Assembly: GCA_020747015.1 (NCBI GenBank)
Contig: JAGTJM010000072.1
Span: 1-64,000, forward strand
Origin: Pyrenochaeta sp. MPI-SDFR-AT-0127
Taxonomy: Eukaryota > Ascomycota > Dothideomycetes > Pleosporales > Cucurbitariaceae
Direction of reading: 5' to 3'
Length of the DNA: 64,000 nt
The position numbers and the translations under genes are program-made. Of this stretch, positions 1 through 12,196 are shown piece by piece; positions within the stretch are counted from its first letter, which is position 1; every line of letters begins with the position of its first letter. Under the pieces are notes generated by a model. The model was not told where the DNA came from. It saw nothing but the letters and a program-made list of their open reading frames with translations, and ran no database searches.

Positions 1-969
1 GAAGAGTAATAGGCTAAGAACTAGACTATATAGGAAAGCTCTAAGTAGAATTACTAAAAGTAGCCTATATCTAGGAGAATAAAGGTATATTTTACTAATT
101 AAAGACTCCTAGAAGACTAGCCTAAGCCCTAAAACTAGATTAAAAAGCTACTAAATTAATCTACTTAAAGATATCTAGCTTATAAGTAGGAGGTAAAACT
201 AGCTTAATAGTAGAGAGAGTACTAAGTAAGTACTTCTTCTCCTTAGACTACTTACTTATCTAGAACCTAAGATTAGTAAAAGCCCTCTTAAGGATTAAGA
301 TTACTTACCTTAAGATTATTAGAGCTATAAATAAAGTTTATAACCTAGTACTTATAGTAAGGACTATAATTTAGTAAGAAATAGATAGATAATAATTATA
401 AAATAAAGTTACCTAATCTTCTTATAAACGTAAGAGATATAGTATATATAGCGCTTACTCTTACTATCTATATAATTAAAGTAGATCCTATTATAAGTAC
501 TATATAGAAAAGCTTTTATATAAGGTATATAGCTTATAGATTACTTAGCTCTAGCCTTTATATCCTTCTTTATTATAGTTATAGGCGTCTTTAGAGCTAT
601 AGATATATAACTAGAGTAGAGTAACTTCTAAGGAGTTATAGGATTAGGATTAGTTTAAGTATAGGAGTAAGTAGAGTAATAAGAAGGCTTATCCTTAGAC
701 TAGAGCTTATTAATAGATAAGGTTTTAGAATAAAATACGCGAAGCTAAGTAGTATAATTAGGCTTAGGAAGCTTAAAGTAGATTATAGCTTTATAAGCTT
801 ATATCTAAGTAGTGTACTTATTAGTAGAGAGTTTAGGACTATTCTAATTATAAGTTAGTATATAGAAAAAGGAAGAAAAGCTTAAAGATTATATACTATA
901 ATTAATATAGATTAAAGTTAAGGAAAGAAGGAGGAAGAGTATAAGAGGGTAGGTTTATATACTTACTAA

Positions 970-1145
970 AGGGGCGCTAGATTATATAGAGCTACCTTTA
1001 CCTTTATAAGATTAAAATAAGAGCTACCCTTACCTTATTAATTAGATTATATAGAGCTACTCTTACCTTATTAATTAGATTAAATAGTAATATTATAATT
1101 TATACTAGATTAAATAGAGCTACCTTTACCTTTAAGAGATTAAAA
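970..1145. repeat. Degenerate short tandem repeat within the RIP island
   Basis: Three to four imperfect copies follow one another of a unit of about 45-60 bases containing TAGATTAwATAGAGCTACyy followed by TTACCTT. Copies start near 981, 1019, 1065 and 1110. All lie inside the RIP-altered DNA. They may be an old LTR or subterminal repeat of the retrotransposon; origin unknown. Confidence 0.5.
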
Positions 1146-2246
1146 TTTTTAAATAAGCTATATACTTATCTTTACCTTAATATTATTAGATTAGAATAAA
1201 GATTATATAATTAAGTAAATAGATATAGATAATTACTAGAAAATTACTTAAGAATTATAATCTAATACTTAAAGGATAAGGCCTAGACTAAGGATAAAGT
1301 AGGATTACGTAGATCTAAAGAATAAGATTAGGAATAGAAATTCCTACTCTACTATAGATTATTGCTCTAAGGAGAGCTAATCTAGGGGGTATATCGCGGA
1401 GGAAGATCTCTCTTATAAGTAGAAGTAGAAGAGTGATCTAACTAATTATATAGAATAGGAGTATAGAAGATATACTAATTAAAAAGATAGATTAGATTAA
1501 GTATTCTCTAATCTAAGGGTATATAGTCTAGACTTTATAACTTAGCTTTCTTAGCCAGAGATTAATCTTATCTACTAATCTTTCTCTAAGCTTAGCGTAC
1601 TCCTATAATAGGATAATTAGGCTATATAGCTATTAGTTAGAGAATTTATAAAGTTTAGATACTTAAGATACTTAAACTATCTAAGCTTATTTTCTTTATC
1701 TAATTACGTAAGCTATATTAGAGCTTAGGTAATAAAACTTAGTACGATTTACTCGTCTGTAAAATCTAATTAGATTGATATATAATTTATTATTCTAGCG
1801 TTACTATTAAGCGAGATATTAAGGAAAAGGCTTAACTCTAAGCTTAAGCCTTAAAGCTGTTGCTTGCAGAATAAGCTCCTATTTGCGGAAGTTACTTTCC
1901 TTTATTCTTTATTTACTATTTTTAGCTAGAAATAAAGGAACTAATAATAATAATAAACTGTTTACAGTAACTATATACGCAAACAGTTATTATAAAGAAA
2001 ACTCTGTCTAGTCTAGTAAGACCTAGACTTCTATATTTTATCTATAATAATAGCCTGTACCTCTTATCTAAAATCTGTACCTAGCAAATAATCTATTCTA
2101 TCCTACCTACCTTCTATCTAAAATATCTTTCTACTTATATAAGTAATCTTTATTATTATCCTAAGAGCTAAGCCGCTACTAGCCTATCTAGGTCACTAGG
2201 CTATTCTATTTATTAAAAAAAGTTACTTCCTCCTCTCTCTACTTTC

Positions 2247-2700
2247 TTTACAGAATTTACCTATAATAATAGTATATATTCTACTATAAAGAATACTCCT
2301 TTCTATATAAACTATAGTATAGACTCTATTAGGCTAGAATAGCCTAAATTATCCTAAGAAAGGGGGGAATTACTCCTTAGATAGAGTATTATAGCTTATA
2401 TTCTAAATATCTAAAAGAAATATTAGAAAGAAATAGAAGCTACTAATAAATACTAGAAGAGGTATACTAATAAAAAGAGACTACTAGTTAATTTTAAAAT
2501 TAGAGATAAAGTACTAGTCTCTAATAAGAATATTAAGTCTTTAAAACTAAAGAAAAAGCTTAATTAGAAATACTTAAGGCCTAGAATAATAATAACCTAA
2601 ATTAGCCCTTCTATATATAAAGTAGACTATCCTAGCCTAAAAGAAATTTACCTAGTATTCTACACCTTACTACTAGATCTTTATAAGAAAAGGAGACTAT
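2247..2700 (+). mobile_element. Fossil of a Ty3/gypsy-type retrotransposon integrase
   Basis: Despite RIP stops, the plus strand still translates in pieces to the conserved end of gypsy-type integrase. Around 2247-2330 it reads like the FAEFAYNNS..HSTTKMTPF segment (seen as FTEFTYNNSIYSTIKNTPF). Around 2430-2700 it reads like the K.RYANKKR...F.IGDKVLVS...PS.YKVDLP....HPVFH segment (seen as FKIRDKVLVSN, then SPSIYKVDYPSLK, then LVFYT). CAG and TGG codons have become TAG or TAA, as RIP predicts. The copy is dead. A purine-rich tract near 5127-5140 could mark the start of its 3' LTR, but this was not delimited. Confidence 0.7.
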
Positions 2701-5700
2701 TATAATACTCTAAGAATCTCTTAATAGATACTCTTTAAGAAAATAGAGATAATATCTATAAGATAGAGAAGATAGTTAAAAGAAGGTATAATAAAATATA
2801 CTAGTAGGAATATCTTATTAAATAGAGAAATTACCCTAATAGTAAGAATACTTAAGAGGTAGTAGCTAATATCTTTAAAAATATATTAAAAGTATTTTAG
2901 AAAAAGATAAATAGGGCTATAAGATTCTAAACTAGTATAAAATATTATAATTTAACTTAATTTATTCTAGACTATTATAGATAATAATTATAGAGAGGAG
3001 GATAGGTAGTATAAGAGTATCCTATAAATAAAATCTAGCTACCTTTACCTTATATTTTTTTCCTAAAGGATTTTTTTTCTAAGAATAAAATATTTAATAG
3101 TACTAAAGGTAGGAGAGAATAAGAGACCTATATAAGAAATATAAAGTTTCTAGATTATATAAGCTAATATAGGATAAAATAGGACCTTTTATAATAAATT
3201 TATTAAAACTAGCCCTATATAGAATTATATAGACTTAGCTAGCCTAGAAGGAGCTAATATAGTACTAATAGTACTAGAAATATATAATTATACTATAAAG
3301 GTAAATAAAAGCCTCTATAGGTAGTAAACTAGAGTATTAAAAGTAAAAATTACCTAAAAAACTAATACTAAATCCTTAAAGTCTCTTTAAAACTATAACT
3401 TTTTACTAATTCTCTCCTATTATATTTATTTTAGTACTTTTTAGGCTATAATAGGCTAAAAGTTCCTAAAATATTCTAAATTAACTCTTTAGAAGTAATC
3501 TATATTAGCTTAGGCTATATAGACTAACTCTTTAAGATAAATAACCCCCTTATTTATAGCCTAGGTAGATTTAGGTAACCTAAGCTTTAGTAGCTTCTTT
3601 TTAGCCTAAATAAGCTACTTCTTAGAATCTTTAAGTAGAAGATTAGCTATAGTAACTACCTTCTAGTAATCTTTAACCTAGGTAGTAGTTATTAAGGCCT
3701 TAGAGATAGTAATATAAATATTCTTCCTTATCTAAGTATAATTAGGTTAGTTTAGGCTATTTTAAGCTAATATAGACCTATCTAGATAAACTTATAGTCT
3801 TAAAGGGACTAAAGGCTAAATTATCCTTAGGACTCTTCTTAAGCTTATACTTATAAGCTATCTTCTTTATAATCTAAGTATCCTTACTATACTAATAACT
3901 CTTAGAAAATATAGAGGTAGTAACCTTAGTAGGATTAGTTAATTCTCTACTATAAAAGGTATAAGTATTAAAATAAGGATAATAGATACTAAAATAGGTT
4001 AGAATAGACTAGAATTAGTAATATTAGCCTAGAAGGAGGATATACTAGTAAATAGTAGTAATAAGGTTATTAGAGACCTCTATAAGCTTAGTAGTAGCTT
4101 TATTAATCTTAATTTAGCCCTACTCTTTAGAATATATACTATCTCCCTTAGGTTTAGGGATAGTAAAGGAGAGTAGAAGTAATTACTAGTATAAGAAGGA
4201 AATATAGGCTAAAAGAAGTTAAAGGTTCTTATTATTAGGTACCTTAGGCTAATATTAGCTAATATACTCTATAATAGCTTATTTTAACTCTTTTTAAGTT
4301 AAAAAGGGACTTATTATAAAGTAATTAAAGGAATTATAGTTATAGTAATACTTATAAATATAATACTTTAGTTCTCTAGTATAATAATAGCTCTAGCCCT
4401 AATCTCTACCTAGAAAAAGATAGCTAGTATCTAAATTATCCTTAGCCTAGGCTATAATATAGTAAATATATAGAAAGTTAGTTATCTTACCTCTACTAGA
4501 TATAAAAGCCTCCTTATAGTACTACTTATTAGACTTTATAGTAAATTAAGCTAAAATAGGTTAAATTAATATAATTTAGCTTAAAAGTAGATAAAGTAGG
4601 TAAGATTAGGTTAAAATATAGGTAAATATCGCGTATTAACTCTAAGTTAAGTTAGTTAGCCTTAATTCTTACTTATTTAGGGAAAACTACTCTAGACTAA
4701 ATTAAACTATACTATACTATACTATAATAGTATAAATTAGCTTAAATAAGAAGTAGAATAAGAGAAACTAGCTTAAAAGAAGAAGTTTAAGACTTACTAA
4801 GAATAGGCTAAATTAGGGCCTTTTTTAAAGTAAAGGAAAGAAAAGATAGACTAAGAAGACTTATTTTAAGTTAGAGTTTAAGCTTACTAGAATAGTATTA
4901 GTACTCTCTTACCTAGAAATTATAGTAAATATAAGAAAAAAGCCTCTTTTACCTTATTTTCCTATAAATCTTATATATATTTTAGGGAGTATTAGCCTAA
5001 ATTAGCTTATTATAGGCTAATTATAGGTATTATTACCTATCTTCTAGAGTTTTTAGTTAAACCCTAGTATAGTAAGGCTTAGTAGGATATTTATATACCT
5101 AGGGTAAGATAAAAGCATCTTAATCTAAGAGGGAGGATATTATTAGGTAAGCTATCTTAATAGAATTAGCGTAGGCTATATTTTACCTATAATAGGCTAG
5201 GATAAGGCTAGTTTAGGCTATATCTAGCTAGATTATTAGACCTTAGGCTATTATAGCCTATATATAGGGTAAAGGGGTACTTATACTTCTTCTAAATCCT
5301 ACTAGAGGGTAGTGATTTATCTTAACTATAATCTAACCCTATTATCCTCTATTATCTAAAAAGTACCCCTCTATAAATATATACCTCTAGGATAGGACCT
5401 ATTAGAGAATAGGTACTATCCTAATACTTATAGCTTAGTATATTTAACTTAATATTCTTATAAATAGTAAAAGTAATAGAATAGTTCTCTATTCTTAAAT
5501 ACTCTTTATAGAAGTATACTCTTACTATCTTAGTATTATCCTATACTACTCTACTATTACTCTATTCCTAAGAATTAACCTTTACCCTCTACTATCTTCT
5601 TAGTAAAGGTCTTTATAGTAGCCTACTACTATATTAATCTTAATAAGGATAATACTTCTATTTAAGCTAATTCTTATTTAGAGAGAGATATTAGCTTAGG

Positions 5701-7173
5701 CTCTAATTCTCCTAGGTTATTAGTAGTCTCTAAGTTTCTATCTTAGTACTTTATATAACTTTCCTAAAGTTAATCTATATATAATAGTATAGGAAGTTCT
5801 AAACCTATAGGCTTTAATTATTAGAAAATTAAGGAGATCCTAACTTTAGAATAATAGACTTTAATTATAAATAAATCTAAATTAGATTATATTAATATAG
5901 GGATTTAGATATAATTTTTTTAAATAAAGTAATATTATTAAGCAGCTATTACTAGTAGAGGTAAAATTCTTCTTATAATATAATAATATAGGTACTAAAA
6001 GGTTCTAAAAAGGATCTAAGTATAACTTAAAGGTATATAGGAGTATATACTATAGTAGATAACTAAGAATACCTCTATCCTTATAAGTCTAATATAGAAG
6101 GATAAAAAGAACTTATTCTACTATCTACTACTAAAGAGCTATACTTATATATAGAGAAATAGGGGTAATAGGGCCTAGTTAGGATAGTATTAGAGGTAGG
6201 TCTAATATTACGTAAATAAACCTCCCCTCTTATAGGAACGCGTATGCGTCTCTATTTCTATATAACGTTCGTTATAGTATACTAATTAGCTAGATAGAGG
6301 TAGGTAGAGTGCTAGTAAGGCGGGGCCGTAATATCTACTAAGGTTATACTACCTTTTAATAGCTAGATTACTTCTCTACTTATACGTAAGTAGAGAGATC
6401 CTCCTCCGCGACACTTACCTATAACTAGTTCTTATCGTTTTGGCTGCGCCAGTATCTACCTAAAGGGAGTAGTTAGGTATAATCCTCCTACTCCTGTATA
6501 GTAGGAGTAGTAGTCTAATATAAGCATAGGTAGTACAGTATTAAAGATTAATTTAATTTATCGCTCCCGTATATTTCCATCCGGAACATCGTTGAAAAGG
6601 ACTTGGGTGTAATATATAGTAACTACTGTATTACAATAGTGCAGGAAGCGTAGAGAGCGGAGTGATAGGGTTTTTTCTAAATGGCCACCCCTCTAGGCTT
6701 AGATGTAGACGGGTGCCACGTCAAGATGCTGCGCGTATGGTGCTTTGACTAGCAGCTGCCTTAACCGTGATGCTAAACATCAGCCTGATGAAGTGATATC
6801 GGACATGTAAGCCAATGGAGTGACGCAGTTTTCGCACTATAATTCGCTGACTACGCCAATAAGGGGGAGTGAGAACAGTCACTTAGCACGAGCCTAGAAA
6901 CGTGGGATGCAGTTGCGCAATATGTTGAAAGTGTTGTAGTTTGAACGAGATACATAATTGTAAGTAGTGTTACTCATGTTCGTTCTAGCTCGACGTTCAG
7001 CTTCCTGGCCATGATTATGGTAGTAGAAGGCAGCTATGATTCCCCAACCTGCTATGTGTAGATTTGATGACAGTGAGCAAGAATGAGCTTCAACGATCAA
7101 TGGAAGAACTCGATCAATGAGCTGTGGCATGAATTCACTATCACAAGCTATCAATTCTAGTACAAGAACGAGG

Positions 7174-8395
7174 TCATGTGGCTTCAGGTCCTGAGGTAGT
7201 GGTGTCATCGTCGACACCCAACGCTCTGAGTTTGGCCTCAACAGCAGCGATGATTTGTGGATCGAATTGTTCTTGCTTTTTGGCCTTCTTAACCCTGTGA
7301 CTCGTGAGCAACAAAAAGTGAAGAGTAGGGGGCACTGAAAGACTAACGGCGATCTGGTACACTTGTCACATCGCTCATGGCCACATCCAGGGCACTGGGG
7401 AGAGTGATTCAAGAAGAGACTCTGACACTGCTCACACTCCCATCGCACTCTTGCTCGTGGTTTCCGCCACGTGCGCCTAAATTTGTCGAGTTGTTTTTCG
7501 ACCTCGGAGTCGCTGTCGGCGTCAACGTCGCCAGGGTAGCCTATGGGCCATTTTGTCAACTTGGCCGGCTCTCGCGGACACTTTGTGCACCTAACATGGC
7601 GGCATTGCTCGCATGTGGTGGCGGTTGGAGGGATGAAGGTGGCGTTGCACTTGTGGCAGGTGCGTCGAACTCGTTGCTTGGGCGGTTGGTATGCTATTTC
7701 GCCTCCTGATGTTGTCGTAATGGCCAGGACCTTCTTCCTCTTGGGCTTGTCGGGCGTGTCCCTGTCCGGGTGCTGCTCTTCGGGAGTCTTCTTCCTAGGG
7801 TATCGAGGGCACTTTTTGCAGCGCCTGTGCTCACACTTTAAGCACACCTTGTCAGAGCCATAGCTGGTTCCGCAGCGATGGCAGCTACGATGAACTCGCA
7901 TGCGGATTGACTTTTCCACACGCTGCACGGTGGATATGGGAGTGGGCGTAGCAATCCACTCATGCGATTCGAGTGTGAGGCCGTACTTTGCGAAGAGAGC
8001 ACGGGCTCTTTCCTGCTGCATGGCGTTGCGGTCAAGCTGCTTGGTGATTGGGGCTGGAGCGAGAGGCGATGCCGGACGCATGGGAGCACGAGTTTGAACT
8101 ACAGTGGGACTGTGGTGCAGTTAGTAGACAGGCAGACATGGCACAGAGTTGAACAGGCCACTTGGTAGTGCGGCACATACGTGGTCGGCGCGGCTTTCTC
8201 TCTGGTCTCGGCGTCGTGGGCGGCTTGTTGCTCAGCCTGCAGGACTGAAGGTGTGGGCGGCGCCGAGGGAGCAGCGCTCTTGTTCGACTTGTCCCGCTTG
8301 AAGACACTGCTCATCCTCTTCACATACTTGCCCAGGCTCATTCGACGGTCTACATTTTGGCTCTCCGAGGGGCCCGACTTGGCTGGGGTTGCCAT
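7174..8395 (-). CDS. Protein with three tandem six-cysteine zinc-binding-like modules, function unknown
   Basis: Spliced model on the minus strand: exons 8395-8181, 8109-7363 and 7294-7174 (introns of 71 and 68 bp), giving 360 residues. The start has a strong GCCATGG context. Three modules follow each other at about residues 148-172, 223-249 and 297-322, each with the pattern C-x2-C-x(9-11)-C-x2-C-x4-C-x2-C. The first two are followed by a CPR.P basic patch. The last cysteine of module 3 lies just before the second intron. The pattern suggests zinc binding, possibly zinc-ribbon-like folds with an extra CxxC. The N-terminus (residues 1-80) is basic and Ser/Pro-rich, probably disordered. I do not recognise a family of known function. 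The gene is the first one beside the RIP island. Confidence 0.8.
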
Positions 8396-11300
8396 GGCGA
8401 AAGAGAGCAGCAGAGCAACGCACGCCTCGAAGTCGAGTATGCAGTCCAGCTATGTCCCTGGGGTCTGGCCGTTGGGTCTGCACCGACGGGACAGCCGGAA
8501 GTGTGGGACACACGGTGCGGCGGGCTGGTGTCCGAGCCGACAGTCGACAGTCGACAGTCGAATAGCTGCTCAAAGGCGCGCGAGCAGATGGTCCAGCGCG
8601 GCACAGTGAAGCCTGGCGATGGCGGTAGGCCGAGCCAGCACCGGCGGATGGGCGAGGTGTTATGTAGCTTTGGCAGCGGAGCTTCACGACAGGCCATGAC
8701 CCGGACGCCCACTGCGCTGGAATTGACCCCGAACGGCGCACAAGCGTCGCTAGGCAGGACAGCAGCGCGGCCCGTTGGTCACAAGCCGGGGCCTCGACAG
8801 CAACATCGGGCACACGACGGCGAACAGCAGCACTGCACGTCTCCCTGCAAGCGATGGGCTCATTGCATTTCGCGTGTCCTGCGGTGACTGCGGAGCTGTG
8901 CCTTGTTCCGGCGACGGGCGTCGCTAAAACCAGGCCCTTCTCCGTTTCCGCCGTGGGGCTTGCCCGTGCGTCGGGCCCGCGAACCATCTCTCCCGCCCCC
9001 AAAAGGTTTGGCAGCGCGTGCCAGCTTGACGGCGTTTCCACTTGATATACCGGTAACCTGCTCTCTTCGTGGATCAAGCTGCCAGGTCAGACACGAACAG
9101 CCCATACCTGAAGCCATACCGCACTTATCCAGCAAATCAACACCTTTGACACTTTACCCCCCCATTTGCCCCTTCTCTATATTGACTGCTCTTGCCGGCA
9201 ACATTCCTTAATAATAAAAAATAAAGAAATAAAAGACCAAAACCCCCCCCCCCGTCTTCCCCACATAACAACCGATCCCCAAACTCACAGCAATTGACGC
9301 AGCCTTCTTTAACCCCAATCCACGGCGACAGAATTCCATCTCAACGAGGTTGGTTCCGGCGACCTGGGCCTGCTTGCATGTCTGCCCCTGTTCTCGCTTG
9401 TATGGCTTCTTGATTCGACACCAACAACAAGCTCTTATATTTGCTGGAGCCGCCGTTACCTTCCCAACGGGCCATGGAACCTTTAGTGGCAAATGGACTC
9501 GTCCTACCTTGATGCAGGCTATGCGTTGAGTCTGCCACCTTTGTAGTGGGACTCGAAAGCTTTTTGCTCCAGTATGTTCCCACAATTTCCCGCCTCCATC
9601 CTCCGCCGGCTGAATGCACTGGCACAATACTGTTGCTTGTAGTCGTGGAATTGCAGCCACTCGAAACAACGACAAGAATCTTAACAACGGTGCATCCAAG
9701 GCAACCGCCGTTGAGATATCTCATTAGGCAGGTAATTAATGCTTCTGTCCAGACTTGGACTAGGAAAGTCCTGGAGCCCTGAACCCCAATGGGCAAGCGC
9801 TGTCTCTGATCAATTTGCCATGGCACAGAAAGCTGTCTTTGCGGTTGGGAAACCTTCAACACTAGAAAGGCCACTGACCAACGATGAGAACACTGTCTTG
9901 GATGAAGAAACAATGTTAATCTTTTCGATATCGTAGCGTAAAATCGACTTCGGAACGAGCCTGTGACGGTAGTCTTCAGGCGGGACTATCAAACAAAGGT
10001 CCCTGCTCCGATCAAACACAGACCCTTGGAGGCTGACCAGGTCATTACAAAGCTTCCACAGTCCAGAACACAACCTCGCGTTTTCACCGGCTTACGTCTT
10101 CTCCTCGACCCAGTAATCACTCGGTATAATTACCTTACTATCAGAGCATGCACCGCGGCATTACTAATACTTCATTGGGTCAATGAGCGCACTGATTCAG
10201 ATACTAAAGCTCACAATTTGGAATACAGAAGTCACAATTGTCTCTGCGCCTTGGCCAGTTTAATTTGCGTGGTTTTGTCCTGACATGCCGCCCAGCACTC
10301 AGTCCCTATCCGAACCCTCCGCGCATACCGCCTCCTGGACCAGGTCCCCCCTCCAGCAATGAAGCTTGTCTTGGGGCTCATCAATCCATTCTGAACACAG
10401 CAAAAATCTCAAGTTGACCCTACTATGTATAGTCCACTTCTTTGCACGCTCTGGTTCATGAAGGTCACGGTCGTACTATGGTCCAAAATCCTGTAGGTGA
10501 AATTCGAAATCCCAAAGCACACATTTACTGTCTTACACAAGCAATACTCATTACCTTGCGCATACATCTTACATCTTAATCTACTCGTCATCACATACAA
10601 TGACTCGTTGTGATTGATGTATCATAAGCCTTATCATGTGCACAAGTAACCACATGAACGCGACCACTAGTCGTGATGGCGACCAATGATGCGCGATAGG
10701 GCACTCATCGTTCGTGATACTAAGGTGTGTGTACTATTCAGCATTGATATCGTAACCTTTTGATAACAACCCCATGGACAGCGAAGACTCCGGATTGATT
10801 GTTGCATTGTAGTAGCACCCATCAACGTTCAAGAGAGATATCAGCACTCCGCAAAACGCTCGAGAATCTTGCCTTACGTTACATGCCTACTTTACGAACC
10901 AAGTTCAGAGCCTGTAAGAAATCTAGGTTTAGGTAGGGCTCCACAATGAGATTTTTTCCGCCAGCCAAGACCTCTGAAACTTGTTTTGATGTGAAAATCA
11001 ATAGCTCAATTCTGGTGCATAACCCACTAGGTAGGATTATAAGACCATATCTTATCGAACAGTATTTGGCTTACAATCTCACATCTCCTCGTCTTTGATT
11101 TCGCACCCTCGTATATCGCGCATATATGACGGATTAGGTTTAGCGTCGAGGTCGTGGCAAAGCAAGCCCCCAGCCCTCATATGTTTGGCACTGCTGATCC
11201 TATTAAACTTCAATAATTTTGTGACGAGGATTTACATGTACAGTGACCGGCGCTTGCACTTGCACTTGCACTTTGCATGCGACGTCGGTTGCTCATCTCC

Positions 11301-12196
11301 TAGCACAAGTAGATTTGGACATTGACTAACGAATTGGTACCACCGAGGCGGCCTATGCTGATAGCTAATGCACTCTTGTCGACCATTCTTCTCAAACCCA
11401 TATCAAACGAGTAACCTTTTGAAAGTTCGTTAGGCACTTGTGCGCTAGATGATGACAGCTGAGGAGGATTGAGGATGGGAGGTATATGAACGTTGTCTAA
11501 GACTAATGGAGGAGGGCGTGTATTGCGTAAGTTGTGGTTTTGCCACATTAAGGTTAACCTCGATTGATCATCTTCATGCGTCATACTCACGCTTGAACTG
11601 AAACTAGACAACGTAGGTCCGGGTTTGAATTCTTCGTATAACGCAATCCTTAGTAGCTCTAGGCAGGCGCTCTCTAACCCAGGAAATATATGAATGCTTT
11701 GAACAAAATATATTGTATCCACAGCGATGCAAGTTTACCATCACAGTTCGTAGGTGCCAGCCAGAATCAAATCACGAAATAGCCGAGATAGTATTACAGA
11801 CTCTAGAAATCTAATGAAAAGAGTAACGAGCTCTAAAAGTCTAAGGAGGAAAGTCAGGAACAGTGATGTCGTCTGCACGTCTTGGTAGATTTCAATCGCC
11901 GTCACTAAAATTGTGGTCCTGCTAGTTCAAGGGGCAGGCGCTTGCCGCAAGTCCCAGAAAGTCCATAATGTCCTGAAAGTGCACTGGTATGTGCCCATGC
12001 ACAACATAATATACCAATTATACTAGCTCCTTCATTGCAATCTGGCTTTCTGTTCAGGACTCGGGCTCAGAATTCATGCTCGTTCCATCACCATAGGGTG
12101 TGCCTGAACCAATCACCATGATACTTTGCAACAGCGCGAACCGTTCGTCGTAATCGAAGCCTTGATCATCAGGAAATCTTCCTCGGACCCTTATAT
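8396..12196. other. Intergenic stretch without a recognisable gene
   Basis: About 3.8 kb. The part next to 8395 holds the 5' flank of the six-cysteine gene, including three exact copies of CAGTCGA at 8541-8561. A run of 11 C lies near 9243. Open frames on both strands (for example 8232-9077 minus, 9341-9913 minus and 11300-11722 minus) show no family resemblance and no convincing splice continuation. No tRNA, rRNA or transposon signature was seen. The 3' half is more AT-rich but is not RIP-altered like the left island. Confidence 0.6.

Larger units (their letters stand above)
1..6560. repeat. RIP-degraded AT-rich repeat island
   Basis: CpA and TpG are almost absent here while TpA is extremely common; many consecutive 60-base lines contain no CA or TG at all. 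This is the footprint of repeat-induced point mutation, which turns CpA into TpA in duplicated fungal DNA. No open frame of useful length survives. Composition returns to normal between about 6240 and 6600, where CpG-containing stretches reappear. The island contains a recognisable retrotransposon integrase fossil near 2250-2700 and degenerate tandem repeats near 970-1145. It is probably constitutive heterochromatin (inference). The left border lies outside the window. Confidence 0.9.

Noticed and set aside
8232..9077. 281-codon open frame on the minus strand
   Set aside because: It overlaps the first exon and upstream flank of the six-cysteine gene in another frame, has no family resemblance and looks like a chance frame in GC-rich DNA.
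9243..9253. Run of 11 C
   Set aside because: Simple homopolymer, possibly prone to sequencing error; no function assigned.
9341..9913. 190-codon minus-strand frame
   Set aside because: Composition is irregular, there is no recognised motif and no splice continuation.
11300..11722. 140-codon minus-strand frame
   Set aside because: No family resemblance; may be a chance frame or relic, so not called as a gene.
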